Shown piece after piece: positions 23,520-35,989 of a DNA stretch of 64,000 nt. The stretch comes from Cloeon dipterum. Taxonomy: Eukaryota > Arthropoda > Insecta > Ephemeroptera > Baetidae. Within the stretch, counting starts at the first letter, position 1. The number at the start of each line of letters is the position of its first letter. Made by a program: the position numbers and the translations under genes. The notes beneath the pieces were generated by a model, which was not told the DNA's origin, did no database searches, and saw nothing but the letters and a program-made list of their open reading frames with translations. The stretch lies in contig NC_088789.1 of NCBI RefSeq assembly GCF_949628265.1, positions 6,564,886 to 6,628,885 on the forward strand, written 5' to 3'.

Positions 23520-26500
23520 CTAATTAACAAACGAAAATGGTCTTCTCCTAGGAATACGCAATCTTCTGAATCTCCTGTTCCGCTCTCGCACTGTGCAAAA
23601 TAAACGAACAGACATGAAGTATAATATCTCTATAAAACTGAGAATGCTGAATCCGTGGAAAAGCCCTAGGAGACCACCAGTGTTACCTGTGGGGAAAATT
23701 ATATTTATGAAATCACAAGTATTATATTTATTTTCTGGGAGAAGGCGTACTTAAGAAGCCAACGTAGTCGTTGATCTCATTTAACTCATAGGTCGTGACC
23801 TCCGGCTCAGAAAAATACAGGTGGACTATGGCGAAGTTTTCCCTGAAATATCAAACTCCAAAACAACTGGCATTTTTTTAGTTATCTTTACCCACTTGAA
23901 ATAGGTTATGTTGACTGGGTGGTCAGCAAGAGGGGAAAAGCGGTCCTTGGCGCCAAACGAGTCGTCGAGGATGGAGGAGGAGAGCTTGGCCGAGTAGCTG
24001 ATCTCACTGCAGCCCGGAAGGCAACGGCACGAGGGCCGGTCGGTCGCGCTCTGGTTGCCCGTCTCCGCGTACAGACTCAACTCCATCGTGGCCCGCGCCT
24101 CCTGAGCGCACTTGTAATCCCTTTTTCCGCAAATTCGCACGTCCTGGTCCTCTGTGCATAGAATTTAAGACACAAGTGTTCTTTATTGGTCCCAAATAAT
24201 ATTAACTTTTTTTGAAAAGCTCTTTTGCTCGTGTTGTCGCTTTTTCTTTTTACTAATAAATCCTTTTATAAAATTTCCCTCGTTGTATTAATTTAGCGCT
24301 TTTTTCGGTGTGATTTTTTCATTTAATCTTTACGCTAACACCACCTCCGCAGTCCTAAGATTCTAAGCTGCTGTGTAACAAATTCAATCGAGACGACCAG
24401 GCAGAAAGTGCGCGTATCCTGCATCAGCCGTGAATAATTGATTCTCACGTTAAACTGGATGATGCACTTACTCGCCATGTAAAAGAGGACACAGCCACAG
24501 ATTGACACTGTGTAGTTGGCCTCGCACTCTTGCACACAGTTGTGCTGCGTGTAGGTGCGGTAGAAGCGCAAATAGCGCTCCGACGCGAAGTAGCAGTTTC
24601 TTTTTGCCAGCGGTACGTCCACAACTGCCGGATTCGCCTTGCGTATTTTCGGCTGAATGGAGACAAAGTTCTCCGTGCCGGGTCGAATCGCGAATCCAAA
24701 GCTCTGCAGTTTTGGTGTCTCCACGGGGCTATGCAGCAATAGCTAATAATAATATATTATGTGTCAATTTGAAATCCGAAACTCAAAAGGTATATATTGT
24801 TAGAGTGGAATTAGGTATTCAAAATATCTAGAAGCTTGATATTAAGTTTTTTCTGATTTTAAGAAACTTGTTTCTTAAATATTTTATACTAAAATTTTCT
24901 TACACATTTTATGGTTTTGAATAAAGTTTTATTCCATAATTTTACAACTATAGTAAGAAATTTCTGGTTTATAATATCTTTGCAAAGAAGGCAATTTTTC
25001 CGTGCAATTTAATGATTTGATTCAAGTTAAAATAAACCACTCTTTTAAAGCCTCCTTTTAGTCTTTGGTTTTTATTTCCCTGAAAACACCCGCTAAACCT
25101 GCCTGCATAGTTCTTTTAATCTTTTTTAATTCAATCAATTAAAATGCACCTTGAATCCAATGGAGGCGGTCGAGGAGCAGAAGTATTCGTGCTTTTCGCA
25201 GTCGAGTACAACCGTGAGACCCAGGTGCTTTCCAGCGCCGATCGCTCTCCAGGGAAGAGCTTGTTGATGGTGTGACCAAGGGTAGCCACTCTCAGGCGTC
25301 CAGTCAACTGCAGGAAAGGGAAACGTCACGTTCAGGTCCGAAAGGTCGCGGCTGGAAATAATCGAATCTGACATTTTGACAAAGGCTCTTTGGTGCTGAA
25401 ATATTTTTACGGATTTCTGAATAGGAAGTCTCTGGGCACTTTATTAAAGGAACAACAAAGGCCTTCGTCGGTCAGCGCCGTGTTGAACAAATTGGAGCAA
25501 TTCCTGTTGAAACCGAGCCAGGCGCACGCCACCAGCATCTCGTGGCACGGCTGCGTTGACTGCGCAGCGAATATAAAAGTTGGAATCACATTGCCTACAG
25601 GTTTAAGTACCCTGACGTACCCTAATGAGAAACTCTTTGATGTGTGACCAGCGCGGCTGCACGATCTGTCTGGCGAATGTTTTTTCCACTTTTGCTTCGT
25701 CTGCAGATCGGCCAAAGGAAATTGTTGTGTCCACTGAGCAAAAGTCTTCAAGCAGAATTTTGTCTCTTTCGCTTTCAACACCTTCGTCGCTGATTCCCAA
25801 ATTGTTTAAACATATATTAATTAAAATATCATATTTGCCTTAGGAAGTGATAGGCTAATCTTTTTTCCACTCGAATTTATTGTTCGGTGTGTTACTAATT
25901 TCATTGTATATTTTTCTAGAACTAAGAAATTCTTAAAAAGGAAATGGTGAAATGTTGGTTTATGCAATTAAAATCCTCACTTGAACAAATATTTGTGACA
26001 AAAAATTCTTGCTCAATTGCTGGAATTATTGGAAAATGACGGTCAGCAATTTTATTTTTACATAATATAATTATGGCTCACCCTGCCATTCCCTGATTAT
26101 ATTTTAAATTATTATTATTATTCAATTTCCAAATATAAAATTTCCAAAAACGTCAAATCTGCGTCAAATTTTGAATTCACGCAAACTTGATAGGTCAGAA
26201 TTAAGCGCAAAAAATACTCTCATTATTTCAAAGTTACTGTTTGAGAAAAGGGAATCAAAGAGCGCGCTTTGAAATCGAGCTGCTTCCGTGATTGATAGCA
26301 GCGGGTTGTTTTAGGTTAGCTCTAATGACACAGAGTGTGCGGATGACAGTGTTTCGTAATTGTTGTTTCACTAACGATTTACCTGTTGAGTACGCGCTGG
26401 GCGACACCTTTACGCGCGTTGTTCATGTTGCATACGGTGAAGGCGGGAAATGGGATTTCGGCGACTGACGTCGGCAACGTGGAAAAGGAAAGGATCACAG

Positions 26501-28078
26501 GCGCGTCTACCCATTTCTGGTACGCCTCTCTTATCAAAAGTCCTGCTCCCATCAACGCAGACATAAGGGCGGCGGCCCAAAATATCCTGTCCCAGAAATT
26601 GACACACTCATTGATTAATAGGGAACAAACAATTCTCTTAGTCGACGGGATTTGATAATCATTAATGATCTTTATATTATTTTTTCTGGTTCATTGAAGA
26701 ATTTCTTTACTTCTACAGACTGCTCTATTGAAATGATGATATGATTATGGATTATGTTAAGTTTACGCAAGGACGGAAGCAATATTTTTTTTCTGTAACA
26801 ACATTTCATCAGCCGATACTGAGTGAGAAACTATTATTTCATATCTTTATATACTTCAGATATCTAAAATGTAAATTGATGTTATGCTTGGGAAAGCTTA
26901 AATGCTCTTCAATCTGATGTTATTTTCAACAGTACTAACATATTATAAAGCACGTCGAGCACATAATTAATTTGTTCATTTATTGCTTTTTAAAATTTGT
27001 ATAGCCAGCCAAAATTATATTAATTTTTTTAAATAATTAAAAAGCAATAATAATTAACGAATGTTTTCCACCTCTCAAACCACGAGCTGGCGGCCAAGTA
27101 CTGGACGCCGTGCAGGGACGTGTCCTCGCAGAATTCTTTGGCCACTTTTCCGACGGGCCAGTTGCCATCAAAATCGTCGTCATCAGGCGGCGGCCGTTTT
27201 TTGACCCACACTTTCTCTCGTCCGGAGTGAACCCAGCCCCGCAGCGGGTCCCACTTTCGGCCGGGAATGCGAACCAACTTACCACCCAGTCTGGTGGTCC
27301 GGAAGGAGTTGGGGGTAAATAAAGTCCCTTGCGTGCGTAGGGTGTTAGAAGGGGGCTCCTGCGCGCCTAGATCATGAGGCGGATGCTGCCAAAAGTTGCT
27401 CGAGGAAGGCGCCACGACCGGTGTTGGCATCACTCTGCTGCCCCACAGAGATTTGTCGAGCAGCCCTTGAAACCATCCAGAATGTTTAAAGTTGAGCTTT
27501 TGTCTTTAGGTGGAAAAATCATACGCGACCAAGAAGTCAGAAGGTCAGAAGTGGGATAAATCTAAACGCATGTATATTTTATTGAAAAAATCCAAGTAAA
27601 AACAATAGAACTTTCTTTTGAAGCGTTATACTACTTTAAGCTAAAATGAGATCTTCACTCTTCACTGAGGGAAAATATTTAACGAGGAATAGTAATGCTT
27701 GCTCTTGCACAATGATGCTGCAAAACAATTATTTAAAAGTATATAATAATTAATATTCCATATTTATATAGCTGCAATTTATTTTAACTCTAGCTCTAGA
27801 ATTCACACACTTAGGACTATTAGTATAGTTGCATTTGGTATTTATATTGTATATATGTGCGCTTTTGTGAGATCTACAATAATTTTGTAACTCGAAAAAA
27901 TACATTTTTTGTTTTATTTATTTTAGACTACACTAAATTTTGTCCATCAGCAGTGCAATTTTATTATATCAATACCCAATAATATCTTTCCTTTCTAAAG
28001 AAAGGTTTGGTGAGTTAAATTAAAAATTGATTTTTTTTTACCTGATTTGTAGTAGCTGAAGCGCTGCCTCTGAACCAT
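23520..28078 (-). CDS. pickpocket-type DEG/ENaC cation channel subunit
   Basis: Minus-strand exons: first exon 28078-28042 (uncertain), about 27455-27072, then 26586-26383, 25789-25621, 25559-25411, 25387-25150, 24742-24472, 24151-23896, 23842-23751 and 23686-23520. From 27,072 to the stop the phases agree. Family hallmarks in order: N-terminal FCEDTSLHGVQYL, the first membrane segment after WFERIFW, the post-TM1 motif PFPAFTVCNMNNARKG, and the cysteine-rich ectodomain (CHEMLVACAW, TDEGLCCSFN, PGTE, CYFASERYLRFYRTYT, NCVQECEANYTV, SCRCLPGC). The second membrane segment contains GLLGLFHGFSILSFIEILYF with the G-x-S selectivity filter. The tail is short and very Arg-rich. The product is about 650 residues. 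Such channels carry sodium or mixed cations in sensory neurons, trachea and other epithelia. The 5' end is unresolved: the exon at 27.4 kb stays open upstream and the ATG at 28,078 is only one candidate. Which ppk subfamily is unknown. Confidence 0.88.
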
Positions 28079-28963
28079 TTTGCGCTATTTCCAAACAAGC
28101 AACGCCACATTCAATTTCACTTCATTTGCTTTATGTGATTGATTCGCAACTGATGGCTTTTGTGTTTGTGTAAAAACGCGGCTTTGCTTGTTAATAGGGG
28201 CACCTGGCACCCTCATTTTTATTTGCTCGTATTTATGGCTTTTATCGTGTTTCAATATCTTCCTCGCGTGTGTTTTTATAAATGAGTTATTGATTTGAGA
28301 GTTTTATGCTTTTATGAAATTTTCTAAATTAGGTTAAGCGTTGGGTCAAGCTTTCAGCGTGCTAGTTTTAATATTTTTTTTATGCTATTCGCAATCATTC
28401 TCATGATTATTTAATCTTTGTTTCTCTGATACTTTTTCTACTTCATAATTCATGATTGGCATGTTAAATCAAAGAGGTGTGCGAGTAATTTTTATTTCCC
28501 TTTTATTTCCTCTCGCCATAAATTATCCGTATTTAAATGCTTTTCCAAGCTTCATGCTCCTCGTAATTCATTGAGCTTTTAAGATAACACTAAGCACAAG
28601 AGGTTGGTTTCTTCAATATAAAATGCAACTGTTTTAAAAACTGCCACGTATATAAAGGTTTGGAAATAATTGAACAATAATCAGCTCGCTCGTGCACATT
28701 CAATACGTTATAAAAGTTGATAACTTTCTTTCAGATATTATGTATTTGCTTTGTTTTTTAAAGTAAATAGGGAGATTAATTTATTCTCGTTAATAAAAAT
28801 TTGTGCTTATTTCCTCTCGGTGCTTTCGCATTATTATTATGTGAATACACTAATTTTATTCCTTACTCCTTACTGTCCATACCATGCCTCTAGCAACTAA
28901 AGCAGCTGTTTAGCAGCACCTGTCATTCTAGTTTTAAATTATATGTATTTCTACATTAATAAT
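28079..28963. other. AT-rich intergenic sequence
   Basis: No gene or repeat was recognised between the ppk 5' end and the 5S rRNA locus. The sequence is AT-rich with stops in all frames. Confidence 0.5.
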
Positions 28964-29081
28964 GCCTACGACCATATCATGTTGAACACACCGGTTCTCG
29001 TCCGATCACCGAAGTTAAGCAACATTGAGAGCAGTCAGTACTTGGATGGGTGACCGCCTGGGAACACTGCTTGTTGTAGGC
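28964..29081 (+). rRNA. 5S ribosomal RNA gene (variant)
   Basis: The 118 bases match the eukaryotic 5S pattern from GCCTACGACCATA-like start to TTGTAGGC end, with the terminal helix intact. The polymerase III internal elements are present: A box GAAGTTAAGCAACAT and C box AGTACTTGGATGGGTGACC. An oligo-T stop (TTTTT, 29,088-29,092 approximately) follows closely. The arm of the helix around GAGCAGT...ACTGCTT differs from the usual CCGG-rich sequence, but both strands of the helix change together, so the pairing is kept. It may be a working variant or a young pseudogene. It forms the left arm of a palindrome with a diverged copy at 29,414-29,528. Confidence 0.85.
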
Positions 29082-29413
29082 GCATGACTTTTTACGAGGC
29101 CGTCATTGTACTTTTTTTTCGCTTTTTTCATTTTTTTATTTATATGATTTATATTATTATTTATAGTTTGTTTGGAGTTGATTTCAAAATTGCCAAACTT
29201 AATTAATTCCTATATTTAAAAAAAATAATGGCGATAAAACGAAAAAGACATGCGCCTACGTGTATATTTATATCGACTCTATTTTTTTAAATAATTGATA
29301 ATAGAGTTTGGCAATTAACTCCAAACAAAACATGAACTTACAAACTACATAAAAATAACGATAAATAAATTAATGAAAAAAAGTACAATAAGGACTTCGA
29401 AAAAGTCATATTT

Positions 29414-29528
29414 CCTACAACATTCAGTGTTCTCAGGCGGTCATCCATCCAAGTACTGACTGCACCTAATGTTGCATAACTTCGGTGATCAGACGAGAAC
29501 CGGTGTGTTCACATGATATTGTCGTAGG
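29414..29528 (-). pseudogene. diverged 5S rRNA copy (pseudogene)
   Basis: Read on the minus strand it follows the 5S pattern end to end but carries many substitutions. The first pair of the terminal helix is lost (TCC instead of GCC), the A box is altered (GAAGTTATGCAAC), GGATGGATGACC replaces GGATGGGTGACC, and the GTGCAGT/ACTGAAT helix is partly unpaired. It shares the unusual CAGTCAGTACTTGG word with the left copy, so both descend from the same variant. Confidence 0.8.
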
Positions 29529-30657
29529 AAACAGCGACAAATCAAATTCAAGGAATTTAAAACTAGATCTACACGCGCTGCTTACCAAAAATGCTGCTTG
29601 AGTTTGCTAGAAGCATGTTGTAAGGAATAAAATAAAAATGTATCATTATCCTTGGTAGCGGAAAAAGTGTGCATTTTCAACAACCAAACGCGCGGAGTAC
29701 CCTTGTTGCAAGCAGTTGCAAGAAAAGGGTAACAATCAAATCGACAAAGTGAAAATTTGTGTTTGTTGAGCGATGATCGATTTCCGCGTTACCGTGAAGA
29801 GCGGTGCGAATTATGATTTTCTCTAGAAGCAAAAATTCAAATTTAATTAAATTTTTGCCCTGTTTCAATCCACTTTAAATAACGTGCTTTAATACGCATA
29901 TTTTATACAATAGCTAGTGAGCTATTTTAGACTGTATATTTATAGATTAATAAATATACGCATTGTCAGCTACGTTCTGTTTTATCTCTTTATTATCTTT
30001 TCTCTCTCGCAAGGAAAATTTGTTTATTTTGGAAGGAAAATAAGGAAAATAACTTCGAATTTTACGCGAGTGTTGCAATCAATGATTTATGTATATTTAA
30101 AAATCTCCGTGTCATTCGCTATCATTTATAGTTTATATTTTATGGTTTAATTCGGCGCAGGTCTAGTGATCTTCCAAATTTCAAAACTGTAAATTACGTA
30201 CACGCTGATTAACCTCTGATATTTGTATAAATCTGTTAAACAAAGATGTAAAAATTTACTGTAATTTGTAATTAGATAGTGTTTGATACTTGACTGAAAG
30301 TTAGGCACTAATGTGACTAACAAATAGACACCATGGAGTCAAAGTGATTGTTTTGATTATAATTTTTTGCTCAGTAAGAAATGTTTCCTATTTCCTAAAC
30401 CATTTTTTGTGATTTAGCGGTCAACTCACATGAAATTCACGAGCCTGAGCAGGCCCAAGTCAGTATGAAGCAAAGTATATTCAATAGAAATTGAGTAAAA
30501 TCGGTCATAAAGCTAAAGTAAACAGAAATTTCTGGAAATCATAATTAGTTTTAGCAGCGCATGGTTTATTATTTGAAATTGGCGGTTTCGCGAGGCGGAA
30601 GTGAGGTCAGAAAATGTTATGTCGGCGCAGAAGCAAAGGCTCAATTTTGGTCAAAAA
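29529..30657. other. AT-rich intergenic sequence upstream of Hsp83
   Basis: No gene is recognised. A few frames of 60-77 codons are AT-driven. The last 60 bases become more GC-balanced toward the Hsp83 promoter. Confidence 0.5.
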
Positions 30658-30658
30658 G

Positions 30659-30688
30659 CTTCTAGAAGCTTCTTGAATGTTCCAGAAA
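30659..30688 (+). promoter_or_regulatory. heat shock element array of Hsp83
   Basis: Six perfect alternating heat shock factor pentamers sit in exact 5-base register: TTC at 30660, GAA at 30665, TTC at 30670, GAA at 30675, TTC at 30680 and GAA at 30685. This can bind two HSF trimers. A weaker TTC-x2-GAA pair follows at 30,722-30,729. The array lies about 85 bases upstream of the TATA box. Confidence 0.92.
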
Positions 30689-30772
30689 AAGCACGTGCAA
30701 TGGAAGTGACGTCAGATTTCGTTCGAGAAGCCTCTTTTGCCGGTCTGGAAAGGTCTAGATACCAACCTAGCC

Positions 30773-30779
30773 TATATAT
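30773..30779 (+). promoter_or_regulatory. TATA box of Hsp83
   Basis: TATATAT in a GC-richer context, about 115 bases after the start of the heat shock element array. The start site should fall near 30,803-30,812, where a short initiator-like tttactgcactc occurs. The untranslated first exon ends at the donor at 30,908 (AAAG|GTGAGT). Confidence 0.7.
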
Positions 30780-31430
30780 TCCCGGCGTCCTCGCGCGGCC
30801 GGCCATACTTTACTGCACTCGCTTGGCGTGAGCTTCGGCTGTATCTCTTAGGAGAGCATCCCTGACTTTTGTCTTAACTTAACTCTCTTTACAAGTTCGA
30901 AATCAAAGGTGAGTTCTTGCTCGGTATATTTCACCTCCAAAGTCTAGTTGGAGTATCTGATAGCCTATTTTTAGTCGAATTTTAGTGTTTTCCTAGATGA
31001 TTGTCGTGCCTCGTGGTTCTAAAATTCCTCGCGTCTTTTAATTTCTGTCGCTTTCCTTCTCTGCCATTTATGATTTGAATCTTTTTCTTATTTAAATAAA
31101 TAATAATCGTGCAAGTGAGACGCCCCTTTTTACAAATTTAATGCAGCTAAAGAAGTTGAGAAATATATATTCGTTTTGTATGTTTGTAGTTCCATCCTTG
31201 AAACTACTTGAAATTATTGCATCATGTCCATTTTACACAATAGTTTAAGAAGATTTCGACATAAAATACCTACACTATTTTTTTTTTAAATCTCGATATA
31301 GCCAGCTCAATATATCCGTGTGTGACTAGCTGCCCTTCAAACAAAGTATTGATTTTGTTGGGTGTCTCATGTTCATACCCTGAATATTTTTGGTGACACG
31401 GAGTTAAAAAATTTTTGTCTAAATTTGTAG

Positions 31431-34228
<2,798 letters not shown>

Positions 34229-34328
34229 GTCCTTTTTTCCCCGCCAACTGATTCTCAATTGTTAGCATAGCGCGTTCGATAAGAGCACAGAACTGATTTT
34301 CATTTTAATTTTGTTCCTGACAATTAAT

Positions 34329-34334
34329 AATAAA
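34329..34334 (+). terminator. polyadenylation signal of Hsp83
   Basis: AATAAA about 100 bases after the stop codon; a second AATAAA follows near 34,413. Confidence 0.6.
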
Positions 34335-35989
34335 GAGAGAATTGCATTTCCATTCCGTTAATATGTCATCTGAATTAAGTTGCTTGCAAGTGATGCGTGA
34401 TGGAAGTATGTTGAATAAAATGTGTCGACTATCAAATTTTTGTCTTAATTCGTTAAACTATTATCCTGGTGTAGCTACATTAACCATTGAATGAATTTTA
34501 ATACATTGAATACCAAACAAGAGAGAACATTAAATGATACAAATCTGGCGATTTTGGTATGTTAAGAAAAATTACTATATAGGTTGACAACTAAGCAAGA
34601 AACTAGATGAAAACGTCGCTAACCTAGCACAATATCACTCATCCTAACTGAAGTTGAATTTTGTGCAATATTGTTTTGAAGATAAATATGGTTGGTTTTG
34701 ATTTAATTACTCTTCCAAATTTAAACCTGATAATCCCAAAGTACTGTTTTTTTTCAGAACAAACAAAACGCGTGAGAAATATGTTTCAATGAAATTCAGC
34801 TAGACTAGTTTTATTTTGTTCTTGGGTTATATATTTTTTTGCTCTTTATCCCTGTCCGAGGACCGGGAAGGGCGCGCACTGCACTAGCACGAATGCTGTA
34901 ACCCGGGTCCCAATAACGCCGCGAATGGATAACATGGGTGCACCAGGCCGCACATAGGGACCCAGACCACTGAAGGGCCACTTGCCTCTATATATACCTG
35001 ACATGTTAATTAACATTTTTTATCGTGTTTATGAAGTGATGATCTAACTCATTGTCAGAATTATTTTGAAATTATTCATGGGGAGACAGTGCAATTAATT
35101 TTTATTGAATTAAATACAACAATTTCAAAAATTATTATTTATGCGAAGTGAAAAAATGGAAAAAAGGTAGATGCTAAACATCAAAGTCAGAGGGATTCGA
35201 ACTTATTCCATTCACACAGCCATTTATCACAATTTCAATCCATTCCCGATTTCCGCTCAATATTAAAGAATCAAGTTTAGTGTACAATACTACAATGCTA
35301 AGGTGTAAAAATTTACATTGAAGCTATAATTGCAAGTGGTTTGAATTTGGTTCGCGGCGTTCGCGCCATTTCCGCTTTTTAGTACGTTTACGAAATAGTG
35401 AAGCACTCTGATGATTGGCCAACGTAACGCTAGCAGAGCCACCTGTGGCAGATGGAAAAGCAGCGTTAGTTGCAACGTCTGATTCGGTTGGCTTATGATT
35501 ATTGACTTCTATGTGATTTATCGAAACCTCTTAATCATCATCATAGTGGAATTCTGCGTTTGGGATAACAATTTCGTCAGAAACATTCATCGGAGTCAGC
35601 CAAAATGTGAGCAGAGTGCCCGAATGCCGCCTTCTTCTTCCTCGAATGATCAAATTGGAGCGATAATTACGTAATGGCGGCGACGCCAGCAGCCAATCAG
35701 AACGCAGCTTACACACAGAACAAATCGGCTTGCTTTTGCTATTCGCGTCGGGCCAAAGACGAATTTTAACGCAATTGGAACGGACTTCTGCGAGAAAATA
35801 GGCCTTAAGTGAGTGAATAACGAGTAGAGCAACTCGCCGAGCGATCTGCCGGTAGTTCGCGGTGAGGGAGTTGGTGCGGGTGCGACCTCGTGTCCTAGGT
35901 CGATTCGCACTAGCGACAGTGTTAGTGACCATTTTGGCAAATTACGGTGGTATGTTTTGGAGAGGCACGTGAAAAGGTAAACAAACGAG
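34335..35989. other. intergenic region and presumed 5' region of E(bx)
   Basis: Mostly AT-rich. A sharp GC-rich patch lies at 34,847-34,992 (see findings). From about 35,620 to 35,989 the sequence becomes GC-balanced and is probably the promoter and 5' UTR of the chromatin gene starting at 35,990. A 133-codon minus-strand frame (35,531-35,932) overlaps that promoter; it has no recognisable domain and I do not call it a gene. Confidence 0.45.

Larger units (their letters stand above)
28964..29528. repeat. large imperfect palindrome with 5S copies at its ends
   Basis: The left half (5S gene, oligo-T, AT-rich flank up to about 29,235) is matched in reverse by the right half (about 29,275-29,528). 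Matching landmarks include gtttggagtt with aactccaaac, gccaaact with agtttggc, and tatttaaaaaaa with tttttttaaata. The centre carries catgcgcctac, which is the inverted 3' end of a 5S gene with its flank, followed by another oligo-T on that strand. This looks like the remnant of an inverted 5S cluster or a 5S-bearing element. Confidence 0.75.

Noticed and set aside
28964-29528. tRNA-derived SINE
   Set aside because: The polymerase III boxes match the 5S A and C boxes and the full 5S length is present on both arms; there is no tRNA-like B box or SINE body.
35531-35932. 133-codon minus-strand frame ahead of E(bx)
   Set aside because: Overlaps the GC-balanced promoter/5' UTR region. It has no domain, no signal peptide and no partner exons. 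A divergent small gene cannot be excluded without transcripts.
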